Source of the DNA: Herbinix sp.
GTDB lineage: Bacteria; Bacillota; Clostridia; Lachnospirales; Lachnospiraceae
Assembly (NCBI GenBank): GCA_029256105.1
Contig: JAQSYO010000003.1
Coordinates: 62,001 to 126,000, forward strand
Direction of reading: 5' to 3'
Length of the DNA stretch: 64,000 nt
The position numbers and the translations under genes are program-made. Shown here in pieces: positions 7,508 to 15,195 of this stretch; the first letter of the stretch is position 1; each line of letters begins with the position of its first letter. A model generated the notes under the pieces. That model was not told the origin of the DNA and did no database searches. It was given only the letters and a program-made list of their open reading frames with translations.

Positions 7508-9190
7508 TTGAAAAAAAGTTTAAAAAAGTATTGTTCGATTTTATTAGTTTTTGCATTCATACTTGTATTTTCATGGCCTGTGACGCCGGCATTTGCAGCA
7601 GATAACATAACAGTTGACTGTAGTAATGTGTTAAGGGGTGTAACCCATTGTGCAAGCGGCTCCTTATACGGAGTCACGGAAAGCGTGCCTGTGGATGTTG
7701 CTGGTCTAATAACTCCGCTTCATCCAAATGTATTCAGGAATCCGGCTCGTGGTGGCTCAGGCAACCAGCATCCGTTTGGTGCTGCAATCCCAACTGCCGC
7801 TAGGGTAGCTTCTACTGGAGCCAAGATCTCCGTAGATTTGGCGGATATGTTACCCGGCTGGCCGTACACATGGCCAGGTATGACAAGCTGGCTCAATCAA
7901 GTAACATCCTTTGTAAACGACAAGAAGGCCTCCGGCTTAACCAATTGGTATGGGATTGAACCATGGAACGAGCCCGACGGTACTTGGAACTCTGCCAACG
8001 GTGACTTCAACAGTACTTTGTGGAAGCAAACCTATGATAAGATTCGTTCCCTTGACCCCAGCTTTAAAATCATAGGTCCCGACTATAGCTATTACAATCA
8101 TAACACGATGAGTACATTTCTGACTTACTGCAAAAATAACAATTGTCTTCCGGATATTATTAGCTGGCATGAGCTTAGTGGAATCCAAAATGTAGCTAAT
8201 AATTTGAAAGACTATAGGTCGTTGGAAGCTTCTCTGGGAATAAGCGAAAGGCCGATCAGTATAAGCGAATACTGCGATGCTAACCATAATCTTGAAGGAC
8301 AACCAGGATCACTTGGCGAATTTTTCGGAAAATTCGAGCGTTATAAGGTAACCAGTGCATGTATAACCTGGTGGTTTACAAATTCTTGCAGATTGGGAAG
8401 CCTTCTTGCTACGAACACTCAAAAGGGTGCAGGCTGGTATATGATGAACTGGTATGGCGAGATGACAGGCAATATGGTTAATGTCTCTGTGGCAAATGAT
8501 GCTACTGCAAATATGGATGGCGCTGCTTGCGTGGATTCGACTAGCAAGTACATAAGCGTTGTTTTGGGTGGAGGAAACAGTGGTGCGGTAAACACAGTTA
8601 TTAAAAATATACCTTCCTTTATCGGATCGACTGCAAAGGTTATGATTCAAAAGGTAGACTGGGTAAGTAAGGATACTGTTTGCAACGGAACAACAACAGT
8701 ATCGACCTCCAACTACACCGTAACCAATGGTCAGATTACAGTACCAATGACAGGTTGTAACGCTTCTTCCGGTTACCGTATATACGTTACCCCCGGTTCC
8801 GTCAGTGGTTCAAGCTATGAGGCGGAAAGCGGAACGCTTTCCAATGGAGCTGTAATTCAAAGTGCAAGTTTTTGCTCAGGTGGAAACAAAGTTGGATACC
8901 TTGGAGGATCGTCTAACGGAACAGTAATAATTAACAATGTCAATGTTTCAACCGCAGGCACTTATTCCTTGACCATTTACTATGTTTCATCCGATAACCG
9001 TACTATCTATGTTACTCCGAACGGAGGCTCATGGTTCGGGGTGCAATGTCCGGGCTCAGGCAGTTGGAGCACCTTAAGTTCAATAACAACAAGCGTTACC
9101 TTAAATGCTGGGAATAATACCATCAAATTGGACAATGGTACCTCTGGTAATATAGGCGCACCTGATATTGATCGTATTGTCATCAATTAA
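7508..9190 (+). CDS. Secreted clan GH-A glycoside hydrolase (GH39-like) with C-terminal CBM6/35-type module
   Basis: A 560-residue exported enzyme. A classical signal peptide covers residues 1-31 (KKSLKK, a hydrophobic core, then AFA before ADN). The catalytic part (about residues 32-340) looks like a TIM barrel: the acid/base candidate is Glu155 in EPWNEPDG and the nucleophile candidate is Glu254 in SISEYCD. I think it is closest to GH39-related families; GH30 or GH5 cannot be excluded. Residues 435-560 form a beta-sandwich carbohydrate-binding module (YEAESGTLSNGA at its start, DIDRIVIN at its end) of CBM6/CBM35 type. The start is TTG, chosen because TAGGAGGG lies about 8 bp upstream and no in-frame ATG gives a signal peptide. 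It stands alone, is the only clearly exported hydrolase in the window, and is followed directly by a GH42 remnant. Confidence 0.75.
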   Translation: MKKSLKKYCSILLVFAFILVFSWPVTPAFAADNITVDCSNVLRGVTHCASGSLYGVTESVPVDVAGLITPLHPNVFRNPARGGSGNQHPFGAAIPTAARVASTGAKISVDLADMLPGWPYTWPGMTSWLNQVTSFVNDKKASGLTNWYGIEPWNEPDGTWNSANGDFNSTLWKQTYDKIRSLDPSFKIIGPDYSYYNHNTMSTFLTYCKNNNCLPDIISWHELSGIQNVANNLKDYRSLEASLGISERPISISEYCDANHNLEGQPGSLGEFFGKFERYKVTSACITWWFTNSCRLGSLLATNTQKGAGWYMMNWYGEMTGNMVNVSVANDATANMDGAACVDSTSKYISVVLGGGNSGAVNTVIKNIPSFIGSTAKVMIQKVDWVSKDTVCNGTTTVSTSNYTVTNGQITVPMTGCNASSGYRIYVTPGSVSGSSYEAESGTLSNGAVIQSASFCSGGNKVGYLGGSSNGTVIINNVNVSTAGTYSLTIYYVSSDNRTIYVTPNGGSWFGVQCPGSGSWSTLSSITTSVTLNAGNNTIKLDNGTSGNIGAPDIDRIVIN

Positions 9191-9192
9191 TT

Positions 9193-9536
9193 CTCGTGGA
9201 CTATATTTATTTACAGGAAGACAGTGAAGTGGAAGGTTTAGCGATATATCCGGTAGTGATATATTTTGGCTCTACCTTTACAAGAGAAAATACCAAGAGT
9301 TTTTTAGCCTACACCAAGATGTTGTCTCCGTACGAGAATATTATTTATCTTCCGGATGAGTGTGTGTTATGCGTTCAAAAGAAAGATGGTTAAACCTACT
9401 TTATTGTTTTGAATTATGCTCATGAAGTAGTACAAATTACTTAAAACAGCCTATGACGGATTTGTTTACGGGACTTCAGGTAAAAGGTTCAATGGATTTA
9501 AAAGCATATGCTACTAAAGTGTTTGAAGTTGGTTGA
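9193..9536 (+). pseudogene. Remnant of a GH42 beta-galactosidase (C-terminal end)
   Basis: Frame 1 from 9193 reads like the trimerisation and C-terminal domains of clostridial GH42 beta-galactosidases: PVVIYFGSTFTRENT, SPYENIIYLPDECVLCVQ, then KKDG. A TAA at 9391 interrupts it, but the same frame continues as TYFIVLNYAHEVVQIT to a second stop at 9442. A shift to frame 3 restores KQPMTDLFTGLQV and LKAYATKVFEVG, ending at 9534-9536. One nonsense change and one frameshift therefore split a recognisable protein tail of about 115 residues. The fragment begins directly after the stop of the secreted hydrolase, so the rest of the GH42 gene was lost by deletion or rearrangement. Identification is by motif memory, not alignment. 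Confidence 0.6.
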
Positions 9537-9541
9537 AGATA

Positions 9542-9716
9542 AAAAAAGTAGGGCTGTTACAAAACTAACTGATAAACAATTAGTTTTGCAACAGCCCCTT
9601 ATTCATGATAAGTGAATTGTCTTGCCAATTCATCTTGTATATTTTTCAACTTATTATTTTATTTTTTTACTTATCATCTTTTAAAGTATCATTCTTTTAC
9701 TTATTATGTTTTTTCT
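9542..9716. repeat. Palindromic intergenic repeat, copy 2
   Basis: This copy nearly matches the repeat at 5434-5563: GGGCTGTTACAAAACTAA pairs with its complement (9551-9568 with 9580-9597), followed by the shared TTATTCATGATAAGTGAATT and the second hairpin, and later by CTTATTATGTTTTTTCT. Copy 2 carries about 45 bp of extra T-rich sequence before that end. It probably terminates transcription entering from the GH42 remnant. Confidence 0.75.
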
Positions 9717-10045
9717 GGAATAGTTTTTTCTTCTTCTGATTTATATTCGTGTTCGTAAAGAAATTCTCACAATTATAATATTTCTCAGAGGTAAACAAAC
9801 TTTGTGGAATATTTGACGCTGGTAAACCTAAATATAAATTTGTGCTGCTGATATACATATTGATATCCCCCTTCAAAATGTGAAAATACTACAATGCTGA
9901 AATATATCTTTGTTGTACCCTTATTATAACCACAATTTGACTTTCTGTATATAATCTGATAATCTAAAAATAATAGAAAAATTGGTATTTAAAATACAAA
10001 ACATATGTTTTGCAAATATAATATTAGGAGTAAGAAGGTGTATTT
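9717..10045. other. Intergenic region upstream of the PucR gene
   Basis: About 330 bp of AT-rich sequence with no recognisable gene. It contains the promoter at 9937-9965. The left edge coincides with the point where similarity to the 5.5-kb copy of the repeat ends. Confidence 0.45.
9937..9965 (+). promoter_or_regulatory. Sigma-A promoter of the PucR gene
   Basis: TTGACT, 17 bp, TAATCT, located about 80 bp before the start codon. An overlapping TATAAT (9949-9954) lies inside the spacer, so the exact -10 is uncertain. Confidence 0.45.
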
Positions 10046-11221
10046 ATGGCGATACGTTTTTGGGAGATTTATGAAGAGACTAAGGAGCAATTTCATCTGA
10101 GGATTGTAGCAGGAAAAGCTGGTATGGATACCGTTGTCAGTTGGGTACATATGTTGGAAGACGAGACCATTGTTTCAAGATTCAATGGAGAGGAACTAGC
10201 AATAACAACCGGTATGAAAGCAGGGCAGCCAAACTGGCTTTTGAATCTGGTTCAGGAGATGGCACAGGATGAATGCGCCGGAATTATTATTAATACGGGA
10301 ATGTATCTGGGGGAGATTCCGCCGGAAGTAATTATGTGGTGCGAAGAACACAGATTTCCCCTGTTGGAAATGCCGTGGGAAATTTCAATCACTAGTTTAA
10401 TACAAGACTATTGCATGAGAATCATCGAACAAAAACAATATGAAAAGAAGTTCAGTATTGCATTTCGGGAGGTTATCCAAGGTCATGGGAATGAAATGGA
10501 ATTCAGGCAGGTGTTGGGTCAGAGATATGATATTGAAGGAACCTTTCAGATATTTTGTCTAAATGTGAAAAAAACAATTGAGGAAGAAATAAACTTAAAT
10601 CAGGCAGTATTTAAGCTGGAGAATTTATTCGGTTTATGGAAAGGAAATAAAAAAATTAATATCTCCTATGGGCTAATCCGGATGGAGGATTTTATTGTAC
10701 TGGTTCTCAATAATATGCAGGATAAATATTTTTTGGAATTACCGGACCTGATTTTACAAAACTTTAAATATTTTGTTAATAAGAACTCGTTCTTTCTTGG
10801 GATTGGACCAAGAATTACGCGAATTGAAAATCTGTCGGTTAGCTATAAAAGAGCAAGAACAGCGATGAAGATGGCGATGGGAACCCACAGGGCCATAATT
10901 AAATTTGATGAAATGGGTTTCTTTAAAGTTTTATTTTCTATTGATGACACAGAAATACTTTCAAACTATGCAAATGAAATATTGGGTTCGTTAGAACAAT
11001 ATGATAGGGAGCATAATACTAAATACGTTGAGACGCTGCACAGTTATATTAAGAATGACCGAAGCCTTATCCGAGTGGCCGAGGATACATTTACACATAG
11101 GAATACGGTGAATTATCGTATCCAGAATATCAAACGAATCATCGGCTGTGAGTTGAAGGATGTGGATGAATTGTTTCAATATCAGGTTGCTTTTTATATC
11201 AGAGATATGGAGAAGAAGTGA
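10046..11221 (+). CDS. PucR-family transcriptional regulator
   Basis: A 391-residue regulator. The N-terminal PucR domain (about residues 1-125) contains MLEDETIVSRFNGEELAITTG and the GIIINTGMYLGEIPPEV segment; the middle resembles a GGDEF-related CdaR domain; the C-terminal helix-turn-helix (about residues 330-388) has the family pattern RVAEDTFTHRNTVNYRIQNI. Such proteins often control purine, amino-acid or sugar-acid catabolism. The ATG follows TAGGAGTAAGAAGGTG. Only 1 bp after its stop lies an inverted fragment of an aminotransferase gene, suggesting that the regulator and an aminotransferase once stood tail to tail and that the regulator may control the intact aminotransferase at 5.6 kb; this is inference. 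Confidence 0.87.
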   Translation: MAIRFWEIYEETKEQFHLRIVAGKAGMDTVVSWVHMLEDETIVSRFNGEELAITTGMKAGQPNWLLNLVQEMAQDECAGIIINTGMYLGEIPPEVIMWCEEHRFPLLEMPWEISITSLIQDYCMRIIEQKQYEKKFSIAFREVIQGHGNEMEFRQVLGQRYDIEGTFQIFCLNVKKTIEEEINLNQAVFKLENLFGLWKGNKKINISYGLIRMEDFIVLVLNNMQDKYFLELPDLILQNFKYFVNKNSFFLGIGPRITRIENLSVSYKRARTAMKMAMGTHRAIIKFDEMGFFKVLFSIDDTEILSNYANEILGSLEQYDREHNTKYVETLHSYIKNDRSLIRVAEDTFTHRNTVNYRIQNIKRIIGCELKDVDELFQYQVAFYIRDMEKK

Positions 11222-11222
11222 C

Positions 11223-11445
11223 AATAGTATTTATCAAATCGACCGGAAGAACTAGGGCAAATCTTACATAGCCTTCGCCAAGAGTACCAAAGCTACTACC
11301 TGGAATACATAGAATACCGGTTTTACAAAAAAGTTTCATGTAATATTCATTAGAATCAGCATATCCCTTGCGTATCTGTGCCCATACAAACATCGAGCCT
11401 GCTGATTTATGCATCTTCATACCAAGCTTCTCAGGGCCAATGCAA
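11223..11445 (-). pseudogene. Duplicated 3' fragment of the aminotransferase gene
   Basis: This 223-bp stretch aligns without gaps to positions 5600-5822, the 3' end of the intact aminotransferase; I count about 14 base differences (roughly 94% identity). Read on the minus strand it encodes KMHKSAGSMFVWAQI to VLPVDLINTI, the last 70 or so residues, and lacks the catalytic lysine and all N-terminal parts. Similarity begins 1 bp after the PucR stop and ends abruptly at about 11445. It cannot make a functional enzyme. Confidence 0.85.
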
Positions 11446-11536
11446 TTATATTTTTTTTAACAGAAAAAGAAGCAGTCACTGTACTAAAATCGTTTAGTAT
11501 CGCAACAGCCTCCATTCAGACTCTTATGAAATATTA

Positions 11537-12163
11537 CTATGACAATTTTATATTGGAGTAAATCTTAGCAACTTCCTTCCAGTCAACTACATTAAAAAAC
11601 GCCTTTATATAATCAACACGTAGGTTCTTATATTTTAAATAATAAGCGTGTTCCCATACATCGATTCCTAGAATAGGTACCCATTCTCCTTGGCTCTCAA
11701 TGATAGGATTATCTTGGTTTGGACTAGAAGAAACGTTTAAGTCTCCGTTTTTATTTGCTGATAACCATGCCCACCCGGAGCCAAATCTAGTGGCAGCAGC
11801 AGTAGATAGCTTCTCTTTTACAGCATTAAAATCTCCAAAATCATGCTCGATCTGTTTTGCTAGTTCTCCTTCAGGCTGTCCGCCTCCATTTGGCGATAGC
11901 GTTGTAAAATATAGATTATGGTTATGGAACCCACCACCATTATTTCTTATTGTAGTTTTCAGGGCTTCATCGGAAATATTAGAAAGATTTTTTAAAATAT
12001 CCTCTATCGATGAACTTGATAGCTCAGGTATTTTTTCGAGCGCTGCATTTAGGTTCGCAGTATAAGCTGCATGATGCTTTGTATAATGGGTAATCATCGT
12101 TGTTTCATCAATATGAGGCTCCAGCGCATTGACATTATATTTTAATTCTATTTGTTTAAACAT
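11537..12163 (-). CDS. sodA: Superoxide dismutase, Fe/Mn family
   Basis: A 208-residue cytoplasmic superoxide dismutase. The metal ligands are all present: His26 (ITHYTKHH), His82 (FHNHNLYF), Asp168 and His172 (DVWEHAYYLKY). The SPNQD segment (Gln150) resembles manganese-type enzymes. The usual GGGHxNH is altered to GGGFHNH, so a second-shell histidine is replaced by phenylalanine, which could affect metal choice. The start ATG has AAAGGAG about 9 bases upstream. It is a single-gene unit with its own promoter and protects an anaerobe during oxygen exposure. The activity is firm; the metal is inference. Confidence 0.93.
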   Translation of the reverse strand: MFKQIELKYNVNALEPHIDETTMITHYTKHHAAYTANLNAALEKIPELSSSSIEDILKNLSNISDEALKTTIRNNGGGFHNHNLYFTTLSPNGGGQPEGELAKQIEHDFGDFNAVKEKLSTAAATRFGSGWAWLSANKNGDLNVSSSPNQDNPIIESQGEWVPILGIDVWEHAYYLKYKNLRVDYIKAFFNVVDWKEVAKIYSNIKLS

Positions 12164-12463
12164 ATAGTAATCACACTCCTTTAAAATGTATAGTTATTTA
12201 ATTTTCAAATTAGATAAAATACCTATGTTAGTACCAAGTATTTATATGGATATTATCACACAATTTATAATTAAAAGCAAGTTAAAATTGAGAATATAAC
12301 AATAAATAATAAATTGACAATAAATATAAACAAATATGAATTAAATACAAACAATATATATGGAATATTGAATAGATTTCTATTGTTCAAGTACTTAAAC
12401 AGAGATGGAGGAGGATTCTGGAACGGAAATGAGAGTCTTTTATCCTATTAATTGGTTGAAATA
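12164..12463. other. AT-rich intergenic region between sodA and the 12.5-kb terminator
   Basis: The part next to sodA holds its promoter. The remaining 180 bp are A/T-rich without any open frame, RNA or repeat that I can recognise. Confidence 0.4.
12252..12280 (-). promoter_or_regulatory. Sigma-A promoter of sodA
   Basis: Read on the minus strand: TTGCTT, 17 bp, GATAAT, with TG two bases before the -10 (extended -10). It lies about 90 bp upstream of the sodA start codon. Confidence 0.5.
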
Positions 12464-12506
12464 AAAAATCCAGTTCCAGACGATAAAGTTCTGGAACTGG
12501 ATTTTT
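12464..12506. terminator. Bidirectional rho-independent terminator
   Basis: A perfect 17-bp stem (AAAAATCCAGTTCCAGA and its complement) with a 9-nt loop and T-runs on both strands. It lies 15 bp after the AraC gene stop on the minus strand. Confidence 0.85.
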
Positions 12507-12520
12507 AAATCCTAGAAGTG

Positions 12521-13282
12521 TTAGGGCATTTCTTTATTTGATAGCCAGCTTTTCCTATAATACTTGTCTCGATATTTTTTAGGCGATAACCCAACTTGTT
12601 TTTCAAAGGCTTTCGTAAAGTGACTCTGAGAAGAAAAAGAGAGATAGTTAGCGATATCTATTATATTATAATCTGAGTACTTTAATAAGTTTTCTGCTTT
12701 TTCTATTTTTTTTAAACGAATATAATCACTAATGGACATCCCGACCTCTTTAACAAATAATTTAGATAAATAACTTTCCGATAATACTAAATGATCGGCT
12801 AAATCTTTTAAGGTAATACGGGTATGAATATTCTTATAGATATAATCAATACACAGTACAATGTGCTTTGTAAAAGAGTTATATTTATGTAGTAATTGCA
12901 TGTTCTTGGTAAAATCAAAACACATAGTCTGATGTAAATCTGAGATTTCTTCTTTACTCTGACATTTATCCACTTTTTGTATGTAAAAATCACTAAGACA
13001 GTAAGCTTTTTCAGACTCCATTCCACCATCAATACAATGTCGTGTAATCATCGAAGTGGTTACCACAAAATGGAATTTAAGGTTTTGTAAAGGATGTTCC
13101 GATAAAAGCCCCATACCCTCCGGATTAGCAAAGACATGATTGACACAATTGTTCGTAACATAAACAATATCGCCATCTTTTACTGCATTGTAAAACTGTA
13201 ATTCATCTTCCAGTGGTCGGTGCGTTGTAAACTCTTCACGATGTATAAATTCAGTGTGAAACCAATCTTTAATTATATTCAT
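12521..13282 (-). CDS. AraC/YesN-type transcriptional regulator
   Basis: A 253-residue regulator with a poorly conserved N-terminal sensing half and a clear C-terminal AraC DNA-binding domain: first helix-turn-helix around LKDLADHLVLSESYLSKLF, second around IIDIANYLSFSSQSHFTKAF, ending GLSPKKYRDKY. I place the start at 13282 because AGGGGGTG lies 5 bases upstream; an upstream start would add a hydrophobic, unsupported leader. It is transcribed away from the amino-acid ABC operon, and a tandem repeat abutting that operon's promoter is a likely binding site for it. A bidirectional terminator follows. Confidence 0.85.
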   Translation of the reverse strand: MNIIKDWFHTEFIHREEFTTHRPLEDELQFYNAVKDGDIVYVTNNCVNHVFANPEGMGLLSEHPLQNLKFHFVVTTSMITRHCIDGGMESEKAYCLSDFYIQKVDKCQSKEEISDLHQTMCFDFTKNMQLLHKYNSFTKHIVLCIDYIYKNIHTRITLKDLADHLVLSESYLSKLFVKEVGMSISDYIRLKKIEKAENLLKYSDYNIIDIANYLSFSSQSHFTKAFEKQVGLSPKKYRDKYYRKSWLSNKEMP

Positions 13283-13466
13283 ATATAAACACCCCCTAAA
13301 GAATCTCATAAATATTATGACAGCAATTTTTAAAAAAAGCAATGAAATTGATATTTGTACAATCGGGGTGACACCGGAAAGCTAGGATGAGAAACGAAAG
13401 GATTATGATTTGGTGGTATTAAGCGTAAAGATATAGAAAAATATACACCGTAAATATTTATTCACC
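13283..13466. other. Left part of the divergent regulatory region
   Basis: No gene seen. This stretch must contain the promoter of the minus-strand AraC gene, but I cannot single out convincing -35/-10 boxes. The operator-like repeats and the operon promoter follow to the right. Confidence 0.35.
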
Positions 13467-13521
13467 AAACGTAGAAAGAACTTATCTTTACAGATAAACG
13501 TAGAAAGAACTTATCTTTACA
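13467..13521 (+). repeat. Two perfect 26-bp direct repeats (candidate activator site)
   Basis: The unit beginning AAACGTAGAAAGAACTTATC and ending TTTACA occurs at 13467-13492 and again, without a mismatch, at 13496-13521 (period 29 bp). The second copy ends 1 bp before the -35 box of the amino-acid transporter promoter. Paired direct repeats at this position are typical for class II AraC-family activators, which bind half-sites in direct orientation. Confidence 0.85.
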
Positions 13522-13522
13522 C

Positions 13523-13551
13523 TTGACAAATCATTTGTAATATTATATATT
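13523..13551 (+). promoter_or_regulatory. Sigma-A promoter of the amino-acid ABC operon
   Basis: TTGACA, 17 bp, TATATT: an almost perfect promoter about 57 bp before the start codon of the binding-protein gene, immediately downstream of the direct repeats. Confidence 0.8.
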
Positions 13552-13608
13552 TTAAATCATAGTAAAACCATATGAATAGTATATTATATAATTAATTAGG
13601 AGGAAGAA

Positions 13609-14481
13609 ATGATGAAAAGAAAGAAAATAATGGTAGCAGTTTTAACTTTAGTATTACTTGCAGGGGTGATGAGTGGTTGTACTTCAAATAAAGTATCAGA
13701 GAGTTCTGAATCAAAAGAATTAGATATAACTCCAACAGTTACAGCAGGTGCCGTGGTAGATGATACAGAAGTAAAAGATTTACTTACACAGATTGGAGAA
13801 AGAGGAAAACTCTTAATTGGTACAGAGGGAACCTATGCACCCTATACTTATCATGATGCAACCGGTGATCTGGTAGGTTATGATGTGGAAATTGCAAGAG
13901 CAATTGCAGAAAAATTAGGTGTAGAAGCTGAGTTTGTAGAGACCAATTGGGATGCCTGCATCGCAGGTTTGGATGCTGAGCGCTATGATGTGGTTATGAA
14001 TCAAGTCGGTATTACAGAGGAACGTTTGTTAAAATATGATTTCTCAACACCTTATACGGTAACAAATGCGGTATTAATTGCGGCTGAAGATAATAAGGAT
14101 TTGACCTCCTTTGAAGATCTTAAGGGTAAGAAGGCAGCACAATCATTGACAAGTAATTATGCTATCTTAGCAGAAAGCTATGGTGCGGAAATAGTTAGTA
14201 CGGATGGTATGTTCAGTAAGGCAATTGAACTAGTTTCCACAGGAAGAGCCGAGGCTACGATTAATGATGAAGCATCTTTCTATGACTTTTTAAAACAACA
14301 ACCGGATGCGACTGTTAAGATTATAGATACGTTGGATGAAGCCAGTGAAAACGCTGTATTAATTCGAAAGGGAAATGATACCTTTGTTACGGCGGTTAAT
14401 AAAGCCTTGGATGAATTATCTCAGGACGGTACTTTAGCAGAAATATCAGATAAATACTTTGGTGCTGACATTACAAAATAA
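13609..14481 (+). CDS. Amino-acid ABC transporter binding lipoprotein (family 3)
   Basis: A 290-residue lipoprotein. The signal ends in LLAGVMSGC, so Cys24 would be lipidated and the protein anchored outside the membrane. The mature part shows family-3 binding-protein hallmarks: GTEGTYAPYTYHD, LVGYDVEIARAIAEKLG, and NWDACIAGLDAERYDVVMNQVGIT. The pattern resembles cystine and polar amino-acid binding proteins (FliY/TcyJ group), but the ligand cannot be fixed. AGGAGGAAG precedes two consecutive ATGs; the first was taken. The permease and ATPase genes follow, forming a complete three-gene importer. Confidence 0.92.
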   Translation: MMKRKKIMVAVLTLVLLAGVMSGCTSNKVSESSESKELDITPTVTAGAVVDDTEVKDLLTQIGERGKLLIGTEGTYAPYTYHDATGDLVGYDVEIARAIAEKLGVEAEFVETNWDACIAGLDAERYDVVMNQVGITEERLLKYDFSTPYTVTNAVLIAAEDNKDLTSFEDLKGKKAAQSLTSNYAILAESYGAEIVSTDGMFSKAIELVSTGRAEATINDEASFYDFLKQQPDATVKIIDTLDEASENAVLIRKGNDTFVTAVNKALDELSQDGTLAEISDKYFGADITK

Positions 14482-14512
14482 AGATGGAACTTAACGAAAA
14501 GAGGAAACCAAT

Positions 14513-15175
14513 ATGCAAATTAGTGAAAGAACCATATCGATAATTATAGAATCCTTTTGGCCGATCGTTAAGGCAGGAATACAATTTACAATACCGTTAA
14601 CGATAGTTTCTTTCCTGGTTGGATTAATCCTTGCTATCCTGGTTGCCGTGATTCAAGTTGCTAATATAAAAGTAGTGAAACAGATTGTTCAGGTATATGT
14701 ATGGATCTTTCGTGGAACACCAATGCTGGTGCAAATCTTTATTATATTTTTTGGTTTACCAAAGATGGGGATTTTACTTAATCCATTTCCTGCAGCCGTA
14801 ATTGCCTTTTCTTTAAATGTAGGAGCTTATTCATCTGAAACAATTCGTGCAGCTATTCTTTCAGTACCAAAGGGGCAATGGGAAGCTGGTTATGCCTTTG
14901 GTATGACTTTTTCACAGGTGTTTCGTAGAATTATTTTCATACAGGCAGCGAAAGTATCCGTTCCTTCCTTATCAAATTCTTTCATCGGTCTGGTAAAGGA
15001 TACTTCCTTAGCAGCAACGGTTACACTCCCGGAAATGTTTATGGTAACGCAGCGAATCGTAGCATTTCGGTATGAACCACTATTACTTTATTGTGAAGTA
15101 GCTGTAATATATTTAATGCTTTGCAGTGTTTTAAATGTTTTGCAAAAATATATTGAGAGAAAACTGGTACATTAG
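14513..15175 (+). CDS. Amino-acid ABC transporter permease (HisM/TcyL type)
   Basis: A 220-residue permease with about five membrane spans. It contains FRGTPMLVQIFIIFFGLP (about residues 64-81), which is diagnostic for the polar amino-acid permease family, and the EAA-type loop AILSVPKGQWEAGYAFGM. One permease gene only, so it presumably works as a homodimer with the ATPase encoded next. An AGAGGAAACC ribosome site precedes the ATG; spacing to the binding-protein gene is 31 bp. Confidence 0.93.
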   Translation: MQISERTISIIIESFWPIVKAGIQFTIPLTIVSFLVGLILAILVAVIQVANIKVVKQIVQVYVWIFRGTPMLVQIFIIFFGLPKMGILLNPFPAAVIAFSLNVGAYSSETIRAAILSVPKGQWEAGYAFGMTFSQVFRRIIFIQAAKVSVPSLSNSFIGLVKDTSLAATVTLPEMFMVTQRIVAFRYEPLLLYCEVAVIYLMLCSVLNVLQKYIERKLVH

Positions 15176-15195
15176 AATAGCAAGGAGTGAGGGTG

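Noticed and set aside
9196..9393. A 65-codon frame with GTG start after the secreted hydrolase.
   Set aside because: No ribosome site, and its sequence continues past the stop as GH42 C-terminus in the same frame; treated as part of a pseudogene. A NERD-domain reading was also considered and fits less well.
11199..11420. A 73-codon minus-strand frame overlapping the PucR end.
   Set aside because: It is the duplicated aminotransferase tail without start region or catalytic lysine, and its last codons only run into the PucR gene.
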